Shown here: piece by piece, positions 11,001 through 23,000 of the stretch
Position numbering within the stretch: position 1 is the first letter of the stretch
Layout: each line of letters starts with the position of its first letter
DNA from: Helopsaltes ochotensis
Lineage: Eukaryota; Chordata; Aves; Passeriformes; Locustellidae
Direction of reading: 5' to 3'
DNA length: 64,000 nt
Assembly (NCBI GenBank): GCA_013400155.1
Contig: VXBM01000134.1
Location: 800,349 to 864,348, forward strand
Notes under the pieces: generated by a model
What the model was told of the DNA's origin: nothing
Seen by the model: the letters and a program-made list of their open reading frames with translations, nothing else
Database searches by the model: none
Translations under genes and position numbers: made by a program

Positions 11001-14000
11001 ATCAAACAAAAAAATCCCTCATTTCAGTGAAACAGCAGAGATTTTGTCCCTCTTTGCATAAAAAATTGTATTTATGGGGGTTTTTTTAGTAACAATCATT
11101 GTCTAAAAAACCGCCAGAATGGAGTTTGGCTTAAAATTGATTAAGCTGTAGGTATGAGATGATTATTATACCTGATCCTATCGTGTTTTTACAGGTGCAT
11201 AGGCAGGAAATATTCCAGAACCAACAAAATCAGGAAGCGTCATAATACACAGAAATCCCAATAATTTTGGTGCACTAATGTCGCACGTATATAGAGTCAA
11301 GCCCCCCTTAAAGGAATATAAAAATTATGTACTTTTTAAAATAATGAGCTTTGACGGTTGTGGAAATTATAAATTTGCAATAAAGCCAGTAAGTAGGGGT
11401 ACTTCATTTGAAAAAGGGCGAATTCTCTAGTTCTGTAACTTTCACCAGATTAATTTTGAGATAACGCTACACCCTGAAAGTTTTAGTCATTCTTTTGTGG
11501 GGGGGTAGACAAGGGGTATAACTTGGAGCTGACTAAAGTTTTTGGCAGGCCCGGTGGTATTAACAGTTCCAAAAAAAGTAGTGTTGAGTTTACCGTAGGG
11601 ATCTTCCAGCAAGTGTAGGATATAGAGTTTCCCTGAACATTTGCTTTGGATGGCTCAGTGTTTGTTATGCCAGGTTGCTGGGTACTCCAGAAATCCAAAG
11701 CAGCTCAGGGGTCAATTCCACCCCACTCACGACCTGCACCAATGATGGGAGTGTTGGTGATTCCATGGGGTTTGTGTCCCTCATTTTGGGGTTGAACACG
11801 GCAGCACCTCGTGATTCTCTTGCTGCCAGAGCCTTATGGAGCCCCTTGGGTGCTCCTTGACTCTTGAGCAGATTAGAAAGTTTTTATTTGCGAGAGCAAA
11901 GACTGGGCAGGCACAGAGCAGTTCTTGTCTCCCAGCTCAGCCAGTTCACTTTCTTGATACATCTTTGGTCCTGAGATTTGGGAGCAAAAGTTGCCTCTTG
12001 TGGCAGAGCCTGCACTGCTTTTGTACTTCTGGGTTTAAAAATTTTACTCTGAACAGGGATTTCCAGGTTTGAGTTTTTTGTTTCAGTTTAAAAACTTTCA
12101 GGAAACTCAAGTAAACAGCATCAAAACTGTTCAGAGGGACTCTTTTGTGTGGACACAGGCAAGTCTCTGAGGGTAAAGAGATTTTAACTGCTCTTGCTGT
12201 TATTCAGAGAGGAATTGTCTGTGAGCAGGCCATAAAGAGCAGAGAAAGTCAGCTGAAATTCACAATGAGACTTTGTGAGCAGGGTTTTGATCAGATCTCG
12301 TCTCATTTACCTTCTGAATGCGACCTTGTTTCCACTGTAATAGAATTGAGCTGTGACAAAGTGAACTTGAAATTCAGTTCTTGTGACTGTGCTGAGCTTG
12401 GAACCAGCAGATACTGAGTAGAGTTGATCTTGTTCTATTTTCATTTTAACACTTTTCTGGAAGAGTTAAATGTGACTTTCTGTGCAAGGACAAGATGACA
12501 GAGTTATTGATCAGGTGAAAAGAAAATGCGTGTGCTCATTTCTTAATTGTGCAGCAGGCATTTTTCTCTTTTAAAACCACCATAAAACTTACGGGGGTCT
12601 TTTCTGGATTCTGAATACTTGTTTAGATGGTAAAATTTGAACTAAATGGAGATGCTTCAACTCTAAGGTCGTCTCTACTATTGGGTTGCATTCCTGCTCT
12701 GGGAGAGTCTCTTCTGGTGGCCACCCTTGAAAAGAATGTCCTACCAATAGTTCATCTGCAGATTTAAACCACTGACAAGTAGTTTTGTCATGACTTAGTC
12801 TTTAAGTTACCAAAAGTGACTTTTCTTGTGTGCATTTTGCACTCCAGATCTCTACACTCATATTTCTTACTATAAAAATCAGCCAACCTTTACCAAGCGT
12901 TCAGCTCAAATGTCAGGGGTCTCTTAGTCTTAAATTAGGAATTACTCAGATCAAGATGCTTATTGCTGCTTTTATTTTTTCTTTGCTAATGTAGCTTTTT
13001 CAGTACAGTCATCTTTTGTTCCCTAATACTTTGTAATACAATTTTTACTTCTCTTTGGTCTCTTATTCTTACCCTCCATCTCAAATATCAGTACCTGAGT
13101 CGCTTTCCTGCACTCTCCATGATGATTACATAGATCCAAATCTTTGCATTAAGCCTTTTAGCCCTTTCCTCCTGTTGCATATTGTGCCTGTTCCACAGAC
13201 AATGCAATCAGGGAGGCCAGACAGTCCAACAGGCCATTAAAATGATTCAGAAAAAAAGTTAATGTTTTAATTACTCTTAGTCTGTGTTTGCTAAGTGAGT
13301 AAAAGGCCTTGTTGGAGCAGAAGCTTCTATATATAATTAGTGCTGGATTATCAAAACCACATTTGCTGTTCTGGACCCATCTCCTTGTCTTTTTTTAAAA
13401 GCTAGGTGGAGTACAAGTGAACCTTCCCAAGGAGTTGCTGACCTGTGAAGGTGTTGGCTCTATGACTAACACTCTGCAAACAGACTGATTAATTCGGAAG
13501 AACCACGACTGGCCAAGCCTTGCTTTGCTTTGTTTGCTGCTGCATAAAGAGCAGGTAGCAGAGAGCATTGTCCCTTCTGTAGGACAACCCTAAAAGGGAT
13601 GGAAAATGGTGCGCCCCTCTGAGTTTTTGAGGATTATTCAGAGGAGTATCCAGTGCTGTTGTCATGGAAGAATGCTGACAGCGATCCCGTTCAGCTCATT
13701 CCCTTTGTGTACCAAGCAGATCAAGCCGTGATACTTTGCCACAGTACAATAGTGTCATTCTTTGTCCTGACTTTTGCCTAAACCAGTGGTGGAACAGAAG
13801 TTTCAGCCATTTCACTCTCCAATACAAAGTTCTAAACAGCTCAAGCAGTTTTGAAAATATCAAAACTGCTTGAGCTATGTGGTGTCTCTTGCCACCTGCA
13901 TCTCTTTGAAAATCCAGCTTTTGCGTCCAGTCCCACTGACATTTCAGCTCCCAACAAGGACTGATTCACGTCTTCCTCATGGCTTGATTTAGTTCTGTGC

Positions 14001-17000
14001 ATCCCATCAGTATTTGTTACCAAGCTGTCCTACCGTTCCCACAGGTTTAAGGATAGGAGCGTTGAGCAGTGTGGCAAAATATGCAGGGATTTTGTCTCTC
14101 AGGTTTTGTATGAAGCAGCCCAGCAGAGCAGGTGAGGGCTGCTGTTCTATCTGCCCTACTTCTCAATGTTTGCTTTTCCTCATGCCACCGTGAAATATGT
14201 CAATGTGTTTCCTGTTAATTAGGATATCAGATCATCTCTGGTCAGCAGGGAAGTTGGTTTTTAACCGTTTCATTTGCTTTAAACAAAGGGGGGGGGTGGG
14301 AAAGGCAGGAGAAAATAGAGTGTTTCAGTGAAACAGATGAGTGCTGAAACCTTTTAATGAAAAAGTACTTTAAAGGAGTCAAGTGTTCAGCAATCCTTTC
14401 TCTGTACTGTGCAGTCCCCATTTCCCAAAGGAGATCCCTTGCTGACTCTTAATCAGTGTCAGTATCAATCTCAGGATCAATGCTGGAACAGGGTGAAAGG
14501 GATCTGCCAAGTCCCCTGGGCTTTCAGTTAAGCTTTGAGGTCTTAGTGGCTTATCTGCTTTTGAAAAATGGATTTTAAACACCAAGTTAATTAGGTTCTT
14601 GAAAACTTTACTCTGAGTTGACAAAAGAAGTCAGAAAACATGTCCAGGCTCCCTGTAACATGTGCTGCTTTATCACAGCGAGTCAGCGGAGAGTGTGGTG
14701 ACTCCAAGCTAATGCCAGCTTTTGTGACTTGGCTGTGACTAAATTTACATTGCTGATGTCATGAATCCCATATTAATCCTTTGTGTTAAATTGTTCGTTG
14801 TGGAGCTGGAAATCAGCTAAAGGATACTTGGGTACTGGAGAAATTCTGAATATAGCACAAAAAAGCTGCTGTTATCTGCCTTCTAACATGGGTTTGTAAA
14901 TCTGTGAAGAAAGTCTGATTGTTCAGTTCAATGTCTGGTGGCACTTAAGGTGTCTTCAGCCATGCCCGTTGCTCTGTCTGCCTCTGGAGCACGGGACAAG
15001 TCTCCTACAGGTGCTGCCAAATCTTTGAGTGCAGTGGAAGGATTTTAAATATACCTAAAGGTCATCTGAAATGGCACTGGGCAGCTGTATTTTGGTGTCA
15101 TAAACCAGGTGAAATTAAGATACTCCTGTGACCCAGGTTAGTTTTACTGAGAAACTAAAAGTGGTGCCAGGACCTTTCCCAGGGAAGGCTGAGCACAGGG
15201 TACCTGCCTGCCGTGCCTGGCTGTCACTGTGTGTTCCTGGTGCTGCTCTGAATCCTCTGAATCCTGGCAAAGCCTCAGGAAGTGCTCTCAAGTCCAGGAT
15301 CTACTGAAGTCACAGCCAGAGGATGAGCTGAAAGCCAGAATTTATAAGAAGGATATATTTGAGCTAAACCACAAGTGCTAGAACACAGTCAAATTGTATG
15401 GGGTGGTTTAATAATTCTTTTTATTTGCTGTACAAGCGTGGGCTGTTAATATTCCCTTTACTTAGCCATGGTGCTAAATGCTTCCAGCCCACTTGATTTG
15501 TACTGACCTTTCCCTCGAGGAACCACTCCTGTATCTGAGGCTCAGGAGTTCTCTTCAGATGGGAAATTTTATTAAAGTATCCTGACATGTGAGAACAGAA
15601 TTCCACAATGACAGAAGAACCCCAGCCTTGTGTTGCCAGAGAGGCTGTGAGTTAGTCTTTAATTTCTTCTTGCAATCTCTTGTTGCACTGTCCCTTCTGA
15701 GGTGGATTTAGGGATGACAGACACGGGACAGCGAAAATTGCTGATCTGTTGCAAGAGCAGGAGCTGGAATGAGAGAGCTGGAACATCCCTCAGGAGAGGA
15801 CAAACTTGTCTGCAGGCAACAGTTTGCCTTTCTGAAATGTATGACTGGAACATTGCAGAGTGCCATGAATAGCTTTCTTTTATTTCCTGTTAGTTATCCT
15901 GCCCTTGCAATTCAAATAAGGTATCCATTGTTTAAAAACATCACACCAAAGCTGCATCTGTCTCCATGCTTTAGTCTTACATGACTGAAATGCTTTGTGA
16001 GATGACTCGGTGATCAGTGCTTAAATTACAGCCATGGGCTCTGTGCGGGAGGCTTAGTAAGTACTGAAACTATGGAGCAGTGAATTACTGACATGGAATT
16101 TTGAGTATGTTGAAGGAGAAAACGTGTTTTTATTGTTGTTTGCTTAAGAGATGACAGGATTAAAATTGAGGAATAAGGTACTAAATGGAACATTCCCTGT
16201 TAACTCCACTGTGGAACAGCAGAAGGCCATGGCATTAACCTTTGGGTTATTAATATGTTGATGGAGGGAAGGATTAAGAAAAGGGCAGGTTGTGGGACAC
16301 AAACGGGACAAAGGCCAGAGGCAAATAATTTTTTATTGACTCCAGTTTTAAAAAATAGATTCAAGGCAGAAATTAGAACATTTTCAAAGGTGTTTATGTA
16401 GTCAAATGTTGTCACTTCCCAATTGAGATTATTCCTCTGTTCTGGGACTGGGGAAGCAAGTGTTTGAACTGCTAATATAATTAAGGGTCAAGTAAAATAA
16501 ATGTAAATTCAAGGCTGGTACTTCCCTGCAGTGATGTGCTATCTCAGAGCACATGGAAAGTAAAGGCAGAGAAATGTATTGAATCTTCATTCCGTAATGT
16601 CACACTAGTCCCTCTGTGACTGGGAAAATGTTTGCCTCCTACTTCCCCTTACCCTGGTGCCACTGTAATTACATTGGCTGTGCTGCCTGGACGTTACTTC
16701 TGAACAACAATCCCGTGTGTTTCACCTTGGAGGACTGAGAAATGTTTTCCTCCATTCCACAGTCCATTTTCTCCTGGTTATGGATGTCCCTATGGAAGGT
16801 GCTGAGAGCTCAGATCAGAAATAGATCATAATGTGGAAAAACTGAGGAGTAATCCTCGTGCTTCTGTGAGAAACGTTGTCGTTGTGTTGAAAAGGGGATT
16901 AAAATGTCGAAAGATCATCGAGGCCAACTTTTATCTCATTAAAGTGATACTTTGCCTTTTGACACCAGTGGGAAGTCAGGGAGTGCTCCCTGGCAGCAAG

Positions 17001-20000
17001 TGGGGCATGGAAAGCTGCACAGCAGGGAATGAACCCGGGTCCTAATCCTGATTTAGTGTGGCTTTGGGTGAAATATTTCATTTCTCTCTGCTTCCCTGTC
17101 CTGTAACTTAATTGTGTGTTTCAGAGGATCTGAGTGAAAGCACTTGGAGAATTATAAGTTCTATCTATTGTTACAGTTTAATGCCTCACGCCTGAAAAGA
17201 ACAGCTGAAAATGGCGAAGTTTTTACTGGGCACCCAGGTGAGGAGCACAGTGATGAGGTGACCTCCGCTGAGATTCAGGGCTGGTTGTTTTTCTCTCCCC
17301 TGCTCAAAACCAGCAGCTCAAAACCAGCAGCTCAAAACCAGGCAGTGAAGTTCTGCATGGTTCCAAGCACCGAAAGCAGCAGCATAAACCAGGGCTGTGT
17401 TGGATGCAGCAGCCTGGGAGGCACGTGTCTGTCTGGAGTCTCCCACAGCCCAGTACCAGACTGGGGGCCAGTTAATCAGGTCACCAGGGGGACGTGCACA
17501 GCCCTCCGTGCAGCTCCTGCCGAGGGAGCCTCGGGCTGTGGCCTTGGCAGTCACTGCCAACCTCTACACCGCTCAATTCCAAGGTCATTCACAGGGGGCT
17601 TGCCCATAAAATAGACTTTAAAGTTGTCTTTATACTCGATTTGGTGTTTTGTGATCAACATATGCACTTAAAACTTTTTTTTTGGGGGGGTGGGGGTGCT
17701 CCTCGTGACTTTTTAGTATCGTGTGGTGCTTTGTGGAGAGTGAAGAAAATATATAAGTCTCTACATTGTGAAAAAACCAAGTTGGTTAATGGTTATGGAT
17801 GGATAGCAAATGCTTTGTGATTTATGACAGACCAAGTCAGCAGAGCGTGGAGTCTTGCAAAACACATGAGGCACATTGAGTAAGCTTAAAGCCTGCACTG
17901 GTTGGCAAACTGGTGGAGTACAGATAATCCCAGTTAAATATCATTAATTGTTACCCTTATGTATATGTCTTCCATTGCTCAGGATCATGTCGCGGTTGTC
18001 ATCTGGTGGTGATTAGAAGTATGCTGGCATCAGTACAAGTGCAGCATATTCTCCTAGGAAAAGGTGGTTTCCTTAGTGCCAAGCAATTTGTACTAATGTG
18101 TAATTGCCTCATTATTTCTTGTAATGTACAGAATACCACCCACTGTTTACAGAATACTGCTTAGTCATGTACTGACCAGTTGACAGTCACGTTATTGAAC
18201 TGGTTTGGGCATTAAAAAAGTTTTTCAGAGGACTTGCTTTTGTCATAAAATTTTGTGTGAAAGGCAGAAAACCCTTTCAGATAGAATAAAAGCCCAGGAC
18301 ATACAGAAGGCTTTAAATCACCCCTTAGGCTCCATTCAAGAACATCTCTGATCATTTGTAATGTAGATTTTACCTCTTGTAGTATGGTTACAGCTTGTGT
18401 GCAAACGGCTTCTGTGTGCTGGCCACTCATCCATGGTCAGAAGTGGTCAGGATGCCTTCAAGTGCTTTCCCACCTGGGGCTCACCTGTGCCTCTCTCTGA
18501 GCAGGAAGGAGCTGTGCTGGGTTGGGATTTCTCTGCTGGAAGTCACATCCCATCACGGTCCTTTCAATTTTCCTCCTGTCCTTCATCTCCTGGTGCTGGC
18601 TGCATGGACACCACGAGCTTTGCTCATGTGCTGAGCTCACTGCGAGGACGTTTTACAGGTGCCAGATCCTGGCAGTCGTGTTGGGAATGGGAAGATCCAT
18701 GAGCCGGGACCTCTCGCTCTGACACGGAGAGTTCCCATCTCCGCTTTCGTGGTGCTTTCCACCGGAGATCCCGGAGCTGTGCTGTCCCCTCCAGCTGTAG
18801 GTGACTGAATGAAGCTGTGTGGGCCTGGCTGTCCCTGTATCTCTTCCCAAAAACACTGGAGCCTTTGTCTCTGGCCTCACCGTGCCCCTGCCATGACAGA
18901 GGCTCTCTGTGCTCTCCTGCCAGCGCTGCGCCGGGTTCAGGGGGCTTTTCTTCAGCTGCTCTTTGTCTCGGGGTGTTTATTGTGCTGCTGCAGAGTGTGT
19001 GTGTTTGGGGGGGGGGAGGAGGAGGGGCTCCTGTTTGTGTGGGCTTTATAAACCCAGTGCATTCTTCAAAAGAGATGCTGAGCAAACGGGGTGGTGTTCG
19101 TGTTAACCCTTCCGTGCCCTGCACCGCGGAGAAGGCTGTGCGAGGGTGATGAGGTTGCTGTGTAAGGCAGGGAGGCTGCTCCCCTTTTCTCTTAATGCTC
19201 TTTGATTTTCTGTGAATGCTGCACATGTGTGTCAGCAAAGAGCCTGCCGAATGTGGGGAGATGGAATTCGTTCTAGAATTTCCCCCCAGAGTCCTTCTGA
19301 AAGTTGTTTTTATTGCAAACACTGGCTCACTAGCCCTTTCTGTTTGCATAACTCGCTCTTGCATCCTGTTTATGTGGCTACATTGGACATCTCCTTATTG
19401 TGCCATGGTCCCGTAATTTAGGGCTTTTCCTTTTGACTAAGGTCCTGAATTTTCAGGAGGATTTTCTTAAATTCACTGTTGTCACTTGCAGTGCCATGTC
19501 ATATCTTCCCTTTGAAACAGCTTCTTTTTTTTAACCAGTTTGTTACAACTTCCATGGTTCAGATGTCTCTTATTGCTTCTTCAGTGCCCGAGGTCCTCTA
19601 TTTCCAGAGAGCTTTGAAAGATGAAAATCGACAACTCATAAACTTCATTTCCTTTGTAATCACATAATGCTTTTCATTGTTGGTTGGTGGGGAAAAAACC
19701 CAAGCAACAACCCTACAGAACAGCATCGACTCTCTAACCTCCTTTTGCTCTTCTTCCATAAGAGGATGGGAATTTAGTACATGGAAAATCTCTAATCCAT
19801 CTCCACAAGAAACCGCAGTAACACAATTGTCTTAGTGTTGGAAGTGCCAGAAGAGTTTTATATTTTACTGAATCTGTGCTCAGCATAAGTATTTCAGTCC
19901 TTCTTTTGTGATGATCTGCTTTAATTGAGTATAATGCAAATAGATCTGTGTGTGATAAAAATACATTTTTTTTCAAAGACAGTAGCTTTTCTTAAATTAT

Positions 20001-23000
20001 ATTTCCCCAGAAATTATTAGGATTAGTCCAGCATTTTACAAAGTAATGTGAAGAGCTTTTACTTTCAAATAATTAATATCTTTATATCTTTACATCAGTA
20101 TAATTAATAGGGGGTTGTAGCTCATCTCTTGCAGCATTTATGTATTATATTATTACACTGGGGAAAGTTTACCCGGCTGTGCTCCTTTGCAGGGGATGGG
20201 AAAGGAAGAAATGCAGAATAATACAAGCCTTTGAAACATGAATCCGCACAGTCAGTCATGACTAAACCTATTCAAACACTCAGGTGTTTTTTTCCCAGGA
20301 CTGCTCTAGGCTCCAGCATTGTTGTTGTGAAACTTGTTTTCTTCACGCACTAACTCAAATTTCCTTCATCCCTTGTTCCTCAAGGAACCGTTTCGGCTGC
20401 GAAGCGCACAGGGATCCCGGCACCCCGGGAATTATCCTCATCCGTTTCCAGGGAGAGAGCTGTGCTGCGTGGTCAAGCCACCACCAGGAAAACACAGCCC
20501 AGCCCCACCTCTTCTGGTGCACCAACTCCTACCAAACACGTGCGCCCCACCAGCAAGTCCAAGCAGGAGAATGAAACTGGTGACAAAGCTGTTCTGGAAT
20601 CTCAGGTTAAAGAGCTCCTGGCAGAAGCGAAGACAAAAGATTCGGAAATTACCAAACTTCGTTGTGAGTTGAAGAAATGCAAAGAGAAAGGGTCACTTAA
20701 TGCTGAAGGAATGGGTGCTTCCAACCAAAATTTAGAAACAGTATCACCTGTTGACATAGATCCATTAATAAGGACCCTTCAGGAGAAAAACAGGACTTTC
20801 CAAAAAGAGCTTGCTAGCCTGGGAGAGGAAAACCGTGCTTTGAAAGAGAAATTGCTTTATCTGGAGAACTCCCCTCTCTCAGACACAACCACAAGCAGTG
20901 GAGGCGACAGCAGCCTCCCAACCCCAACCACCCAAGAGTCAAGTTTTGGAAGCCCATCCAAGAGCGTGTCGAGGGCTGAAGCGGAGGAGCACAGGCAGCA
21001 CGTGAACGGGGCTGCCCTGCGCAATTCCAGCTCTTCCAGCAGCGATGTCACCAAAGCCTCCCTGTCACCCGATGCATCCGACTTCGAGCACATAGCAGAT
21101 GTACCTTCCAGGCCAGCGTCCACCAGCAGCAACCACTTCAAAGGCTCCAAGTGCTCCACTGCAGGAAGTTCTCCAAACAACATCAGCGACCTCTCCGTTG
21201 CGTCTCTTACAGAGAAAATACAAAAGATGGAGGAGAACCACCACAGCACAGCGGAGGAGCTGCAGGCCACTTTGCAGGAGCTGTCGGATCAGCAGCAAAT
21301 GGTGCAGGAGCTGACAACAGAAAATGAGAAGCTGGTGGAAGAGAAAGCTCTCCTGGAGACTTCCTTCCGTCAGCACAGAGAGAGAGCCGAGCAGCTGAGC
21401 CAGGAGAATGAGAAGCTCATGACTCTCCTCCAAGAGAGATCCAAGAATGAAGCTCAAGAGGGAAAGGTCCTCGAACTGGAACAGAAATGTGCAGAAGTTC
21501 TTGAAAAAGCACAATTTGAAAGAGAGAAACTGCTCAACATTCAGCAGCAGTTAACCAGCAGCTTGCGAAGCTTAGAAAGGGAGCATCAGGATGCCCAGCA
21601 GGTGATAAAAAGCCTGAGAGAAGAAAATGAGAAGCTGCTTAAACTTCTGGAGGTGGAACAGCAGAGCAACAGCACAGTAACAAAAAGTCTGGAGGACTGT
21701 AAAATTGCCTTGGAAGGTCTGAAAATCGAGAACGGCTCTCTCAAAACTCAGCTGGAGAATGAGAAACAAAAGGCTGCGGAAATCAACGTGATGGGCTGCA
21801 CCTCTGACAACTCCGAGGTGCAGGAGATGCTCAAAGTAGCCCATGCAGAAAAGGCTCAGTTAGAAGCCTCTTGCACTGAGCTGAAACAAGAGCTGCTGAA
21901 GGCAAACAGTGAACTGAAGCACATTCAGGGGCTCCTCTCTAAGGTAAAACAGTAACAAAATAAAGCCAAGTGCTTGTTTCTGTCCTTTCATAAATAGGTT
22001 GGCTTTACATTGTTTGGGCTATTGATTGTAAGTTTCCAGGATTTCAGTCGTATGATTGGCTTTGAATAGAAGCTGGGATTATATGATACTGTCTCAGTTT
22101 CTGCTGCTATACCCATATTTTCTCAGAAATAACTATTAGTGTATCTGTATTTATAAATTCATAACTATTTTGTCCTAATACCATCTGTAGAATTCACTCT
22201 TTCAGTAAACAGAATTGTGTCTGTCAGAGTTGGAGCAAAGAGCAGATCAATGGAAAATTACTTTGATATGATGTGACCAAATCGTGTAAATCACTTGCTA
22301 ATCAGATGAAGAGAAGGGCATAAATAGTTAGCTGTGAATATTAAATTCTGAATAATGAATCACAATTAATTAGCAGTGATGTATAGGTGTCATTGGTCAT
22401 GAGAGCACAAGGACATGAGTTAATGCTCAGGGAAGCTGATAGGGGAGCAACACGGCTGATGATGCACAGTTAAGCTCCAGATGAGGTAATTATCATAAAA
22501 CAAATATTTTTAGAAAAAAAAAGAGAAATGCTCTGTTTTGGAATAGGTAAAGTAACAGGAAAAAAAAATTAGAACAATTCACCTCATTTGTGAGTTCATA
22601 GCTTTGCTCCAAACAAGCTTGAGGAAGTTACTGTCCCTGTTTTCTGTGTGATCTGGCTGTTCAGAGGAGCTGCAGTGTGAGGCATCATTCAACAAGTGTT
22701 AATAAAGAGCAAGCAGTGATTATATCCCAGTGCTGCAGAAGGAGTGAGAGTGTGCAGCCTTTCCTGTATGGGGAAGAGAACATGAGAAGAATGATAAAAT
22801 TGGCTGCAGAGGATGAGAGCATTGCCAAAAAGCACCTCCATCGTTCGAGTGATTTAGAAAATCCAGATGTCCTTATAGCTAAGATAGGTGACCACAGCAA
22901 ATGGAGTTAGTAGAGGAAGCTCCCAAGTGCTTTTTTCTCTCCCAAGTGCTCCCAAGCACTTTCCCAAGTGCTGCAGTTCATGGAGAATAAATGAAAAACT

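Larger units (their letters stand above)
2066..20384 (+). other. SPECC1: SPECC1 intron 1 (18.3 kb)
   Basis: This is the longest intron; donor GTGTGT and acceptor TTCCTCAAG. It holds no long conserved ORF. Notable contents are one candidate alternative exon (17177-17237), a perfect 17-bp inverted repeat (13838-13876), a short 14-bp tandem repeat (17303-17340), poly-T and poly-G runs (for example near 9400, 14288, 17690 and 19010), and a weak CR1-like trace near 16908. Long first introns like this often carry enhancers, but none can be named from the sequence alone. Confidence 0.7.

Noticed and set aside
18624..19364. Minus-strand ORF of 246 codons in intron 1
   Set aside because: The composition is low in domain-like pattern, with no recognisable motif and no splice or poly(A) context. 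Probably open by chance in locally GC-rich sequence.
20857..21514. Minus-strand ORFs within the large SPECC1 exon
   Set aside because: They are antisense shadows of Glu/Leu/Gln-rich coiled-coil codons (Leu- and Ser-rich on the other strand).
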